A stretch of 64,000 nt of DNA from Beta vulgaris subsp. vulgaris. Its lineage: Eukaryota; Streptophyta; Magnoliopsida; Caryophyllales; Amaranthaceae. The translations under genes and the position numbers were made by a program. Position 1 is the first letter of the stretch. Each line of letters opens with the position of its first letter. The stretch covers positions 12,985,886 to 13,049,885 of the forward strand of contig NC_079209.1 of NCBI RefSeq assembly GCF_026745355.1, read 5' to 3'. Positions 23,413 to 36,123 of this stretch are shown here, piece by piece. Under the pieces are notes generated by a model. That model was given only the letters and a program-made list of their open reading frames with translations. It was not told the origin of the DNA and ran no database searches.

Positions 23413-24482
23413 TCATGAGAGTCGCTCAGGTGAGCAAAGAATCAAGCAACCAATGGAGCCAACAGCATGCGAATCATGGTAGAGCTTCAATCTTTGACCG
23501 TTCACCCAGAATGGACCGTTCTCACCCATAACCTCATAAGCCCCATATGGAGTAGTCTTCAACACGGAGAAAGGACCCGACCACTTTGACTTTAACTTTC
23601 TAGGGAAGAGCTTTAGCCTTGAGTTGAACAACAAGACTTTGTCCCCAACCCGGAATTCACGTTGTTTAATCCGGTGATCGTGCCATTTCTTCGTTTGCCC
23701 TTTGTATAGTCTAGAACTCTCATACGCGTCAAAACGAAGTTCTTTTAGCTCGACTAGCCTTTCTTTTCGAGCTTCCCCCGCCAAGTGAAGATCCATGTTG
23801 AGCTCCTTAACTGCCCACCAAGCCTTGTGCTCTAGTTCAACCGGCAAATGACATGCTTGCCATACACAAGGCGATAGGAGTGGTGCCATAGGCGTCTTGA
23901 AAGCCGTACGAAGAGCCCAAAGAGCGTCATAAAGCTTCAAAGACCAATCGTTTCGTGTCCTATTGACCACTCTCTCAAGAACATTCTTAACTTCTCGGTT
24001 CAAGACTTCAACCTGGCCTTGGGTTGGGGGTGATAAGGAAGACCTACTTTGTGATTCACCCCGTATTTCTTCATAAGCTTCTAATTGCTTTTTGGCGAAG
24101 TGTGAACCGCCATCACTGATCAACACACGGGGCACCCCAAATCGAGGGAAGATGATCTTCTTCAAGAGCTTGGTACTACCTTATGGTCATTGGTGGAGAG
24201 GCAATGCTTCAACCCATTTGTCACGTAGTCGACCGCAACAAGAATGTAACATTCCCACAGGAAGGAACGAAGGCCCATAAAGTCGACTCCCCAGACATCA
24301 AACGGCTCAACCTCAAGAATGTTCTGTTGAGGCATCTTGTCGCTTTGTGATGCCACCACTCCTTGACATCTATCACAAGCCACCACAAATTCGGGCATCC
24401 TTTTGCAATGTTGGCCAGAACATACCACATTGGAGCACCTTAGCAACAGTTTTGCTTGCTCCACCGTGCCTCCACATGCCAA
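23413..24482 (-). pseudogene. Integrase of Athila-like element B, frameshifted
   Basis: Two overlapping minus-strand frames, 24482-24162 and 24165-23413. The first has the zinc-binding remnant ending CDRCQG and the first catalytic Asp in FDVWGVDFMG. The second has the second Asp in [10 protein letters not shown] and the C-terminal GPF.V-type integrase domain ([21 protein letters not shown]), as usual in Ty3/gypsy. The catalytic Glu region near 24020-24040 is disturbed ([14 protein letters not shown]). Frame breaks make it inactive. Confidence 0.85.
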
Positions 24483-24499
24483 AGTATGGCAATGTCAAA

Positions 24500-26150
24500 A
24501 GAGGCATCTCATGATTAGGAACACACCCCTAAACACTCCATCAGCACACTTCTTAAAAAGGAGCGGGTCATCCCAGTAGAACCTCGAAACTTCTTTAAAG
24601 AACCGCTTCCTTTGTTGGGAAGTAAAACCATGAGGTTCAATCCCACAAGCCAAATAATTGCATAATCAGCGAACCATGGAACCTCATTGTTCAAAATGGC
24701 GAACAATGCTTCTTCTCTCAAATCTTCCTCGATAGGAATCTCCTCCAGATTTCAGAGAGGCGAGGAGAGATGGTCAGCTACCACATTCTCCGTCCCCTTC
24801 TTCTCTTTCATCTCAAAATCAAACTCCTGAAGAAGCAACACCCACCTAATGAGCCTAGGCTTGCATCCTTCTTACTCATCAAATACCGGACCGCAGAATG
24901 ATCCGTATACACCACCGCCTTATTACATGTCAAGTAGGAAGAACTTATAAAGCAAAGAACCACGGCCAACATTTCCTTTCCGTAGTTGCATAGTTCCGTT
25001 GAGCATCATCCAGAGTCCTACTTGCATAGGCTATCACATGAGCCTCCCTTCCTTGCGTTGCCCAAGAACAACTCCCACTGAAAAGTCACTAGCATCGCAC
25101 ATTAGTTCAAAAGGCAAGCTCCAATCCGAAGCTTGCACAATGGGGGCAGAAATAAGGGCTTTTTAAGAGTTTCAAAAGCCTTAATACAAGACTCATCAAA
25201 CTCAAAATCAACATCTTTTGAAGTAGATTCGTCAATGGTTTGGCTATTTGAGAGAAATCCTTGATGAAACGCGGTAAAAACCAGCATGTCCAAGGAAAGC
25301 ACGAACTCCCGTCACCGAGTTCGGTGGCGGAAGCTTCTCAATAACCGAAACCTTTGCCGGATCTACTCAATACCCTTTTTCGACACTTTATGCCCAAGAC
25401 AATGCCTTCCTCGACCATAAAGTGACACTTCTCCCAATTCAGATAAGGTTCGTCTCTTGACACCTTTTTAACACACATTCAAGATTAACCAGACATGTGT
25501 CAAAAGACGAACCACACACACTAAAGTCGTCCATGAAACTTCAATGGAATCTTCTAGCATGTCAGAGAAGATTGCTGTCATACACCTTGAAAAGTGGATG
25601 GGGCATTACACAAACCAAAGGGCATCCTTCGATATGCAAATGTCCCATACGGACAAGTAAAGGTGGTTTTCTCTTGGTCATCCGGATGAATGGGGATTTG
25701 AAAGAATCCGGAATAACCATCGAGAAAACAGAAGTGTGAATGACGAGCAAGCCTCTCCAACATTTGGTCAATGAAGGGAAGGGGGAAATGATCTTTCCGG
25801 GTGGATTTGTTCAGTTTTCTGTAATCAATACAGACTCTCCACCCAGTGACAGTCCTAGTTGAGATTGTTTCTCCTTTCTCATTCTCAACTATAGTCATGC
25901 CTCCTTTTTTTGGAACCACGTGAATCGGGCTCACCCACTTGCTATCTGAGATAGCATAGATGATTCCCGCGTCACGTAGTTTCAAGATCTCCTTTTTCAC
26001 AACCTCTTTGAGGTTGGGATTGAGCCTTCTCTGATGCTCGATGGAGGAGGCATTACTATCGATGAGATGGATACGATGCATAGCAAGAGAAGGGCTTATC
26101 CCCTTAAGGTCATCAATCGAATACCCAATGACATCTTTATATTTTTGCAA
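24500..26150 (-). pseudogene. Reverse transcriptase and RNase H of Athila-like element B, frameshifted
   Basis: The RT fingers and palm are clear at 26150-25578 (KWVSPIHVVPKKGG, WRVCIDYRKLN, FCFLDGYSGF, YRRMPFGLCNAP). After a frame change the catalytic FMDDFSVCG motif is encoded at about 25515-25545. RNase H and connection pieces (KAFETLKK) lie at 25302-25102, with further fragments to about 24500. Several frameshifts and a TAG at the end of the 25578 frame show it is dead. Confidence 0.85.
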
Positions 26151-26463
26151 AATTCCAATCAGTTTGATATAGAAATGTCATCAAGACTCGAATTGACAAT
26201 AACAGGATAAGTACATGCATCATCAAGAAAAACATATCTAAGAGAGGAGGGAAGGGGTTTGAACTCTACCTTGGGAGGAGGCTTAGAACACTCCTCTTTA
26301 TCCGTGGATGATGTAGCTAGAACCTCAAACGCCTTCTTGCGTTTCCTCTTCCATGTCCAAGCTAAGGGTGTCGGTAAGTGAGCATACAATCGTCCCCAGA
26401 ATTATCCACACTCATGGGTCCTCTACCTCATCTTCACTAGGCTTACCCGGCAAATTTTCTCCA

Positions 26464-27000
26464 TCATAGGTCTCTTCGTGTCTTAGAGAACTCAAACACC
26501 ACCCGCTCATTAGCTACCTCAACCGTGATTGTGTCGTTTTTGCAGTTTATCACGGCACCCAAAGTCTTTAGAGCTTCTCTTCCCAGAATAAGAGGAGTCT
26601 CAGGATCTTCCTCCATATCCATCACCACAAAGTCGCATGGTACAAACACATGCCCAACTTGAATCGGTATATCCTCCAACTCACCACAAGGGACTCTCAC
26701 AGTGCGGTCCGCCAATTGAATCGTTTTGCGCGTAGGATGAAGAGGAAATTTCAGGTGCTTTGCAATAGAAAGGGGCATCAAATTGACACTGGCTCCCAGA
26801 TCGGCCAGTGCACCCTTAGGCTCTAAGTCACCTATCTTCACCGGCAAGGTGAAACTCCCGGGATCTCTTTGCTTCTTGGGCATAGTTCGTTGCACAAGAG
26901 CACTCACTTGGTAAGGTAGGGAGATAAGCTCATCTTCAAGTTTTCGCTTATTGGAGAGGATCTCTTTCAAGAACTTAGCATAAGCTGGCATTTGAGACAT
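26464..27000 (-). pseudogene. Retropepsin-like protease domain of Athila-like element B
   Basis: A 178-codon frame with a retroviral-type aspartic protease fold: the active-site segment ALADLGASVNLMP (plant Athila/Tat variant of D-T/S-G), the flap-side LADRTVRVPCG, and the conserved LILGREALKTLGA near its end. It would process the Gag-Pol polyprotein. This part is uninterrupted but upstream gag and downstream pol are in other frames. Confidence 0.85.
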
Positions 27001-27037
27001 AGCCTCAAGGAATGGATGTTGATTTGCAGGCTCTTCA

Positions 27038-28869
27038 TCACATTAGAAATTTAGTGAACTTGTCACTCAACTTTCTCTCTACCAACCTATGAGGATAGGG
27101 AACCGGAGGCACATAAGACTTGGTTGGTGGAGGTGAAGGCAAGGTTTTTGTCACCAACTTGAACATGTGACTCATCTTTCTCCCCAACGTCCTCTTTCTC
27201 AGTTTCCTCAGCTTCATCCTCCTTCTCAACAACCTCAACTTCTTTATCCGTCTCTAACTCCCCATTAGGCATCTTAGGACCCGCATAGCTTGTTCCCGAC
27301 CTCAAATGAATGGCTTTGGCTTGATGGAGGTTGGGGTTAGGATGGGTTGGCCGGAAGTTGATTTGTGGGGGTGAGGGATTCTTCTCAGCTACTTGGGCAA
27401 TTTGGGTTTCAAGCATTTTGTTGTGGGCTTGTAGCTCTTGAAACCTTTGCTCATGGTTTTGGAGAATTTGGTTCATGGATTGGAGTTGTTGGAGAATTTG
27501 GAGAGAGGTTGGATCGGAAGATGGTGTAGGTTCGGGATTTTGTTTGGGAATGGAAGATTGGAGGGAGGTTTTGGGTTGTTGGTCCTTTGATGTGGAGCTT
27601 GGTAGTGTTGGACCCTTGTGAGGAGGAACCACCTTGGTTATAGTTTTGGTTTTGGTTATACCCTTGCGCAAACCCTTGGTTGTGAGCTTGGTTGTACCCT
27701 TGTTGAGGTTGATTCCATCCTTGTTGAGGTTGGTTGAATCCTTGGGTGTAGTTTTGTTGAGGTTGTCTCCAACCTCCTTGTTGATTGTTCCTATACCCTT
27801 GTTTCCTTGATACCATCTCCTCTTGAATTATTGCCGCCACATGCTCCGAATGGGTACCTCCACAATAAGAAGTATCATGGTTAGTACCACCACAAATATC
27901 ACAAGAAAAAGAGTTTACCTGTGAAGGAGTAGACGATGCAAGATTGATCTTGGAGAGCTTCTTGTCGAGTTGGTCCATCTTGCTTGAATTTGATCCATGG
28001 GGTCAATTTCAAACTTTCCGCTCTTCTTAGGTTGAGCACCTCTTCGTCTTCCACCCCATGAGTAGTTCTTGATCACTTCCTCAATTGTGGACTCAAGTTG
28101 TTCTTGCGGGATCTTAGATAGTTGACCTCCCGCTCCAGCATCAAGTTGGCCCGTGAAATCGGATCAAGACCATCATAGAAAATCGCATGAGTAGATTCTT
28201 GTTGAACTCATGGTGTGGGCATGAACGGATCATCTCCTTGAACCGCTCCCAAGCTTCGGCAAGTGTCTCATCGTTCTCTTGCTCAAATGAGGAGATCTTC
28301 CTCCTTATGTCCGCAGTCTTCCACTCCGGGAAGTATTTCTTCAAGAAGCCATTGTGACTTCTTCCCATGTAGTGAGGGAATTAGCAGGCAAGCTCTTGAG
28401 CCATGACTTTGCTTTTCCGGTAAGAGAGGACCGGAACAAGTGCATCTTGATGTAGTCAGGAGAGACATCATTAGTTGTTATCATGGCACAGATCTCAAGA
28501 AACCTGTCGAGATGGTCTAGAGGATCTTCATCTGACCCCCACAAAACTGCTCTGCTTTCACCATCCGAGTATACTGAGGGTGAATGCTGAAATTTGTAGT
28601 GGTGGTGGGAGTCGAATTCCACCTTGAAGAACATAGGAACCCGGATTTCCGAAATCCCTAAACAGTTGTGGATTTGCTTCACCCATTTCTGATTCAACTT
28701 CACTTGATGTACTTGAGATTGGTGAAGAAGGCTCGGAACCCAAAGTCAAATTTCCAAATTCTTCCGAAGCTTTCGCAAGTACGGTCGATTTCAGATCTAG
28801 AGGCAATGTGGGTGAACCGTGAGTTCTTCTTCTCATGTAACACAACAAAGCTAAGCAGAGGATTAGCAA
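27038..28869 (-). pseudogene. Gag of Athila-like element B, frameshifted
   Basis: Gag would form the virus-like particle. The N-terminal frame (28869-28558) has a Ser-rich segment shared with element A. The capsid core is in another frame (28703-28141), with SLTGKAKSWLKSLPANSLTTW and the following TLAEAWERFKEMIRSCP typical of Retrotrans_gag. The C-terminal part (27978-27087) has a CCHC knuckle CDICGGTNHDTSYC, a Gln/Asn/Gly-rich stretch, and a Pro/Ser-rich linker towards protease. At least three frame changes are needed. Confidence 0.85.
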
Positions 28870-28953
28870 ATAACAACCACAGTTAAAAAGAAAATAAAAG
28901 AAAAATCAACTAAGCAAACTAAACTAAAATATACTTCAATCAATAGCACAATC

Positions 28954-28971
28954 TCCCCGGCAACGGCGCCA
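28954..28971 (-). other. tRNA-Asp primer-binding site of element B
   Basis: The minus strand reads TGGCGCCGTTGCCGGGGA, complementary to the 3' end of plant tRNA-Asp, 3 nt from the LTR edge at 28975. tRNA-Asp priming is characteristic of Athila-lineage elements. Confidence 0.9.
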
Positions 28972-28974
28972 TTT

Positions 28975-31900
28975 TGATAAGAGGTTTTTAGTGTGTCGTT
29001 AAGGCACTAAGAACCGCTTTCCAAACAATATTTATAAGTCCTAACAAGCAATTACTAAGAGAATAGTAAGGGCAAGTCAAGGGTCGATCCACAGGGAAAA
29101 TGGGATTGATTAAAGTCTATCAAGTCAGACTACCTAATTGAAAGGTATTTGGGGTTTGAAAGATGTTTGGTAACAATTAAGTAACTAACAACTAGAACAA
29201 AGCAAATACACGAGTTTAAATATCAAATAAAAGACACTAGAGTTAAGGTTACTAGTATGAATAAGAACGGATGATGATTGTTAATGCGATTGTGAAGCAA
29301 CAAAGACGATTATGCAAGGTTTAGTTCTCCTCTAAATACTCGAGTCCTCTCTCGAATGGTCCTCAAGAGTAATCACTTAATCAATCAACTAAATCCTCTC
29401 TCGAATGGTCTTTAGTTAATTGATTAAGAGATTCAATAAGTTTGGAAAACCCCTAATGAAGGATCCCCTTAATTTCCATCCAATATCTTGGTATAGAAAT
29501 TAAGTTGATTCTTGGGGATGATAAAAGAGTTCAAAATCCGATTTAAGAACATTTGAAATCAAAATACCAAAGTATAAATGTGATCAATATCTATCCTAAG
29601 GTCTCAAAACACCAAGATCAATGCATAAACTTCTCCAAACATCACAATCACACCAACATCATATTTAAAACCCTAATTCATACTTTCACCCTAACGCTAG
29701 ATTATGAAACTACTCACCAATCATGGAGTTAAAGCAATTAAACAATAAATCTATGACTAATCTAAGGCTAAACATGATTAAGTAATGATTAAACTAAAAT
29801 AAATCGCAATTATGGGACTAAGAGAATAAAGATCTAGAATAATCAAAAGCAAGAATAAAGATGGAAAGAATGAAATAAAAACTAAAACTTTGAATTGAAT
29901 TGAATGAAAAGTACCTTGAATGTCAATCGAATCACAAACTATGATCACTAATCTCAATTATCAATGGAAACTAAAGTGTTTTCTCCCTAATACAAAACCC
30001 TAAAATATTCTGTAAAAACTAGAATGAAAGCGTCCCTCTAAAACTACTAAACAAAAAGGGGTTTAATGATCGATTTTCTATTCCGGAACGCATGGTGCGG
30101 GCGCACCATGCTCAGGTGCGGGCGCACCGGACCTCAGGTGCGGGCGCACCTGAGTCTTCTGTCTCTTTCTGAATTCCTTCGTCAAGATGTGCAGGCGCAT
30201 AAGTAGTTGGTGCGGGCGCACCAGACGCAGGTGCGGGCGCACCTTGTGCTGGTTGCGGGCGTACCGAAGTCGTCTGTAATATGTCTCATAATAAGTCGAT
30301 GGTGCGGGCGCACCAGAAGAATGTGCGGGCGCACCATCGTGTGCGGGGGAGCTCTAGGCGCACCTCATGCTCCCTCTCATCCTCTAGCTCGTTCCCTTGT
30401 GCCATGTCTCGCATTACTGATATGTCTATTTTATATAGAGATTTTACCTCCGTCTCTCATTCATTATTGGTCTTAACTGCGCTTTTCGGAGCCATTTTTA
30501 CTACTAATGTGCTCCTTGTAGTGTGTTTGTATTTTCAGATTGATCATTGTAGGAATTTGACGTTTTAGTGCATTTCCTACTCATTTATATCACTACAAGA
30601 GATGATGTACTTTCGAGAGCACGAGCATTGAGTTGGAAGAGTTTTGAAGCAAAGCGAATAATAAAGAAGTAGAAAAATGACTCAGTCCACTCTTTTGTAT
30701 TATATCTCAAGTTATACAAATCCAAATGAGTGATTTCAATTGTGTTAGATTCTACATTTCAAGAGCTTTCCAACGATGGTCATTTGCCTAATTCCGACGA
30801 TAACGAAGAAGTTATGGCGTTTTAAAGATTGAATTTTGTGCAGTCTGACGACCGCCCGGCCGGGCGAAATCCGCCCCGGCTGCCCGGGCGCCTTTACTTA
30901 GCCAAATTTCATCGTTTGGAGAAGCTTTTGATGAAAGGAAAATATTTTGTTGCGGGCTCGACCGGGCGGGGCGCTATTTCCTACTCTACGGTTTATGACC
31001 TGACAACGCCCGACCGGGCGAAATCCGCCCGGCCGGTCGGCGAGACGATCTCTAAGCCGTTTTGAGCGCGTGTTGCACCACTTTTACGAGACATATAAAT
31101 ACTTATTTTCTTAGAGTTAAAAACTACGCCTTTTTACTAGAGAATACATTTTATAACTTTTTAGAGAGCTTTTGCTAATACTCCATTGTTGAACATTGAT
31201 TACTACGCTTTGATTTCTTCAAGTAAAGACTAAGTTTTCTTAATCTCTTCTTTCCCTCATTATTATTATGTCTTTTAATTTGTTCTTATTTGTTTTGTTA
31301 TTTCAATTATGTGTGAGTAGTCTATTAATCTAGGGTTGAGTTAAACCCTAGCAATGATTTAATACATGAATTCCCCCATTAATCCCATGTTTATGTGATC
31401 AATTATTCTTGTTTGATTGGATTGTTCTTATGTTCATTATCATACTAGGGATAGATGATTTTGATTTGACTCCATATATCTTATTTTCAATGGGAATTGA
31501 ATCTAAATGGTTTTGTTGATTCAATCAATGGTATGAATATCTCTATGGGAATAAGTAGATAGGATTGCTAAGAATTTAATTGTAATGCTATGCTTAATGT
31601 CTCTTTCTTGCATGATTCCACGGGAGTAGGTTTGATTGCTTGTTTAGAGTAGCCATTGGTACTCGGGAGAGGTCTTTGGTAGTTATAGGGTGCATTACTC
31701 CTCTTGAATCGTTGATTATGTTTATTTGGGATGGAAAATATTCATGTATTGGTCATGCTAGTGGTGATGCTTAATTCTAGATGTTTTAATTAATTGATAT
31801 ACCTTGTGTGTTTCTAGTAATTGTCATAGTTTAGCATTAGTCTTAGTTCAACATCCTTTCCATCATCGTTTGTCACTTATTTAGTTAGATTGAGTCAAGA

Positions 31901-32244
31901 TACCTAGTGTTTGATACTGTTTGTCCCTGTGGATTCGACCCTGACTTGCCCTGCTACATAGTTAGGAGGTTAGTTAGGAATTTACTTTTGTTAGGTGAGC
32001 GACACGCCTATCAATTACTCGGCCCCGAAAAGGGTCATACCTGCAATAAAACACGAGCAAACATGGCGAAAGCATATGCGCTAGAAATTCGATCAAAATA
32101 GATCGAAAATCTAGCAAAATGTCACTATGATCAAGTTAATGAAATAGAAGGCAAAAGTGAGGAGAAAGAAGGAAGAAAAGGAGAAAAAGGGAGCTAAAAC
32201 AAGCCAAAAGAAAGTCATAAAGTGCGTTAGAAACACACTTATCA
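28975..32244 (-). repeat. 5' LTR of Athila-like element B, split by a solo LTR
   Basis: The ends TGATAAG and CTTATCA match LTR A. Without the nested 1596-bp solo LTR and its extra 5-bp duplication the length is ~1669 bp, against 1671 bp for LTR A. Differences from A include small indels (a ~19-bp extra segment near 29480) and one fewer GGTGCGGGCGCACC unit. The right flank is AGGATC; a target duplication cannot be tested because the 3' end of the element is missing. Confidence 0.92.
30418..32013 (+). mobile_element. Solo LTR of a second Tat/Athila-related family, with 5-bp target duplication
   Basis: Exactly 1596 bp, beginning TGATATG and ending CCTATCA, flanked by ATTAC at 30413-30417 and 32014-32018. 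The intact LTR A (around 1855-1866) shows the unoccupied site with a single ATTAC, proving the boundaries. Near its right end it carries GTCCCTGTGGATTCGACCCT, the counterpart of the motif seen inverted in the Athila LTRs, so it is inserted in the opposite orientation. At 30845-30890 and 31005-31040 it has GC-rich inverted segments such as CGCCCGGCCGGGCG. No internal region remains, as after LTR-LTR recombination. Confidence 0.93.
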
Positions 32245-33162
32245 AGGATCTTTGAGCTTGGGTATTTTCCTTAGGGGCACTCGAGCGAGCTGGCTTCATA
32301 TAAATTCATAGCGCTAAAAAGCCCGTAGCAACCCAGGGATGATTCTATCCTTTTCTTCTCTTCTTTTGGGCCTTTTTGTCTCCAAAAGGGCTTGAAATCA
32401 GCTCTTCAGCACCAACTTGAGCATTTGAGATGGGAGAGGAGGGAGGTGCTAGATTATTCATGATGTGGTAAAATTCAAGAAGGCTATCTTGCACTAGGAA
32501 CTCAGAGTTGGCCGAAATAAAGGAATTTGTAGAACTTGGAAAGTTCGGTGGGGGTTGGATATGAGGCTCACAATAACTGCTGAAAGGACTTGGAGAATGG
32601 AAATTGTCAACAGCTTCTTCTTGGGCTAGGTGGAAGTTTTCATCAAACCCTCTAGGTTTGTCTTGATTGAAGATTTTTGACTAGCTCATCCCATGAGTCA
32701 ATACTCAGGTTGTCCAGGCCCAACAGGGGAGTTTCTTTTTGTGCAGAGATTTCTAAGCGGGGTTCCAATGGAGACAAAGATGTAGAGGGATTGTTTAGGA
32801 AAAAAGAGGTGTTGTGATTGGGAATGAAGCACTGGGATGGAGGAAGACCTGCACTACATTGTTTCGGAGGTGTTGGACGATGAATTGAAAGGGATTTTAG
32901 AAGTTTAAGTGTGGGACTTGCTGAGAAGGACAAAGGTGGTAGAGGGGATACAAATATACAATGAGGGGTTGGTATTAGGCAGCAAAGTCAGAGAGGGCGG
33001 CATTGGTGACGATCGTGTGCAACGGCGAGCTGATTAACCAGTTAACTTGTGGGAGTAAATGGAGGAGGACGAAGGTTGTACAAGGGTTGAAGAAGATAGT
33101 GGGCCCTAACAAATTTTTCAAAGCTTGTCCAATCATTTAAAGATCATCTAAATTCAAGGACA
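32245..33162 (-). other. Unassigned DNA with decayed minus-strand coding-like segments
   Basis: The minus strand has a 93-codon frame (32933-32652; Ser/Pro-rich, ending DNLSIDSWDELVKNLQSRQT) and, in another frame to about 32340, a Ser/Pro-rich stretch ending in basic KKAQKKRRKG. This could be the remains of a LINE ORF1 or a captured exon, but no family is recognisable. Confidence 0.3.
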
Positions 33163-33178
33163 AACAATATTTTATATA

Positions 33179-33821
33179 TTTTTTTTTTTGAAAGAAAGAA
33201 AAGGGATTTCATTAATATTTCGCCAAACGGCACTTACAAGTCATTTCTGAAAAACATAAAATTCTAATAGAAATACATATCACCCTAGAAATGTAAACAT
33301 CGCAGATTTGACTCAATTTTGCCTTAATAAAAATCTTCATCTGAAGCAATGCAATCTGTGAGTTTGCCCTGGTTCGGCATACGATCTGCAGATGCGGAAA
33401 TTTTGGGATGAACGTACTCCAATAGTCTTCCATAATTTTACAGAAGTAGTTGTGAAACCCTAATTCTTCAGGTTGAATCTCGAACTTCAACCAATGAGAA
33501 TAATTTCTCACACCTAAAAACAAAAGAACCATACTCACAACTCCCATAGGGGAGAAGGAGATTTCCAAAACAGAAACTAAAAACCCCATAAAAGGGTTTG
33601 AGAAAATCTCATAAAGTGATACTAATTTATTGAACAAAGCAAGAAAATGAACTAAAAACTGAAAATAAAAGGGAAAAAGGGGCTTACCATGGATGAAAAC
33701 ATCCATGGCAGCCCCCTAATTGATGAAGAAGGGGTAAGGGAGGATAGGGTTTTAGAGAGAGAAAAGGAGAGGGGAGGCTAGGTTTTAACTGAATCTAGGC
33801 CTCTAGGGTTGACAAACTGAC
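33179..33821 (-). mobile_element. Short poly(A) retroposon (LINE-derived or processed) with 16-bp target duplication
   Basis: On the minus strand the 643-bp insert begins near 33821 with CT-rich leader-like sequence containing CCCTAG motifs and ends with CTTTTCTTTCTTTC followed by 11 A. Both sides carry AACAATATTTTATATA (33163-33178 and 33822-33837). It encodes a 164-codon frame (33706-33212) with no recognised domain. The leader and tail resemble plant L1 termini, suggesting an internally deleted LINE; a processed pseudogene is the alternative. Confidence 0.8.
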
Positions 33822-33837
33822 AACAATATTTTATATA

Positions 33838-34477
33838 GTTGATACCTATACGTAATTAATATTGGGAACCTACAAAACTTTAGATTTGTTTGAATTATAA
33901 TTTGTTAATTGCCGCAATATCTCTAGTGATTGTGAATTTGTGACTAGGATGATTGCGGTCAAAATTCCATGCTATTGCAAAGTTGCAATTGGACATTGGC
34001 AAAATTCTTACATATATTTTTTTGGTGCAAAAAATTCTTACATATATGACGAGACTTGATTTGCATATTGCACCACCAAACACGAAAAATAAAATCCATG
34101 ACTTGACCACGATAAAAACAAAAGAATTAGCTCCCCAAAAAGACCGCTGAAATAAGATATTGGAATAAGTGTGTGAAAGCACAATGTGTTAAATTTGGTC
34201 CACTTGTCATTTTAAATGTTAAGGTTGAAAATTTTAGTAATAATTAATTACCAATGCCTCATCGGCAAGAAACAATGGCATACAATGACCTTTGCATTAT
34301 TATACCAATATTAATTTTGATCATATCTTATCATATACTACTTCCATCTTAAAATATAATTATTGTTTTATTTTTCATGGTCAAATTTTAACACTTTGAC
34401 CAAATATTCTCATTGATATTGATTAGCGAAAAAAATGTTGCAAAACGAGTATAAAAATGTTAAATGAGCAAAAAATT
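33838..34477. other. AT-rich intergenic DNA
   Basis: I see no gene or recognisable repeat here. Open frames on both strands are short and unsupported. Confidence 0.5.
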
Positions 34478-34960
<483 letters not shown>

Positions 34961-35159
34961 TTAGTTCTTATTTGTAGAATATGATCATGTTCTTAATGTA
35001 TATCTTTAATATATTAACTTTTATCGTGCCAAAAAGAATATTATCTTTTACAAGTTTTACTAACAAGAGTATATAATACAAATTTCAATGACCAAAATTG
35101 AATATGGACAAGTTTGATAGTCAAAATTTCTGTATATAATTTTAAAAAATAAAGGTATA

Positions 35160-35477
35160 CTCCTTCTGTTTCCTAAAGATCTTTCCTCTTTTCGTTTAAG
35201 TGCGTTTCCAAAGGATCTTCCCTCTTTTACTTTATTCCTTATTTGGAATTTGTTTTCCCCTTTTTACACTCTTATGTCCCTATCATATGGTCCACCATTA
35301 CATTATTAATTCAATTTTACTCCCTTTCTCTCTCCTACTTTAACCCTTTTTTATTTGTTTATTTATCTTAACCTCTTTCTCTCTCCTACTTTACCCACCC
35401 CACACCCCCACACAAGTGGATCCTCCTTGGTATCTGTAGGAACAGTAACAAGGAAGATCTTTAGGAAAAGGAGGGAG
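35160..35477. mobile_element. Stowaway-type MITE upstream of the oxygenase gene
   Basis: The ends CTCCTTCTGTTTCCTAAAGA and inverted CTCCCTCCTTTTCCTAAAGA, flanked by TA at 35158-35159 and 35478-35479, fit Stowaway. It is 318 bp and non-coding. The copy at 40058-40376 is the same family in the opposite orientation. It lies about 750 bp before the oxygenase start codon. Confidence 0.85.
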
Positions 35478-36113
35478 TACATCTATAATTATGCTAGGTT
35501 AATAAAATCTTAATTCAAATATTTTGATGTGTATTTTAACAATTACTTTCAAAATTTAAGATAGTACTTAAATAACTATTGAAGTTGAAAGTTGCATGCT
35601 ATGCCCTTTTCCTTTAAATATGTTCCCATTTTCATTTTACTAGTCTCAAATGCACTGATTTGATTATTAATATCTTTTACTATGTAATAGGATTAATTAT
35701 GAAAAAGTAATGCTCCATCTCTTCTCTTTTTAGGATCCTAATTAGCATTTTCTTTCGGCAGAAAAAAAATCCAACAAGAAACATCAAAATTAGGGAAAAG
35801 ATGAAGTATTATAAAAGTATACATTGACATGAACCAATAAATCTTGACTATAATACTCATCTTTTATCAAGGATGTCTTGGCTTAGTAGTTAGATAAAAA
35901 AAAAAAAAAAAATTGTCACTTACAGTTATGATTTCTAAATTTTGAGCACATAAATAGAGAATGGGAAGATAGGGGGAGTAAATTGCAATTAATAAGTGGA
36001 ACTTGAAGTAGACTGCGAAAGTGTTGTAGTAATCACAAGTGCAAAGTCTTGTTATTATTCAATTTTATTTTTTTGGTCATCTGACATACTCTCCAATTAC
36101 TTTGACTGAATTC

Positions 36114-36123
36114 TCTATATAAT
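36114..36123 (+). promoter_or_regulatory. Probable TATA box of the flavonol-synthase-like gene
   Basis: CTATATAATG lies about 105 nt before the preferred ATG (36226). Transcription would start around 36145-36155, giving a ~75-nt leader. Only the motif and its position support this. Confidence 0.5.

Larger units (their letters stand above)
19690..32244 (-). mobile_element. Athila-like Ty3/gypsy retrotransposon B, decayed, 3' LTR missing
   Basis: Read on the minus strand the order is 5' LTR (28975-32244, with a nested solo LTR), tRNA-Asp primer site (28954-28971), gag, protease, reverse transcriptase, RNase H, integrase, a long spacer with hairpin repeats, and an Athila ORF1-like frame in the envelope position. 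That layout and the primer type are characteristic of the Athila lineage. All coding parts carry frameshifts. No copy of the LTR was found below 20385; recognisable internal sequence fades out at about 19690, so the left boundary is approximate and the 3' LTR has been lost. The CCTCCCGTGTAGCGCTTG segment at ~23350 is a conserved mark after pol in such elements. Confidence 0.85.

Noticed and set aside
32652..32933. Minus-strand 93-codon frame as a host gene
   Set aside because: Ser/Pro-rich, no domain, surrounded by decayed frames; more likely a retroelement or captured fragment.
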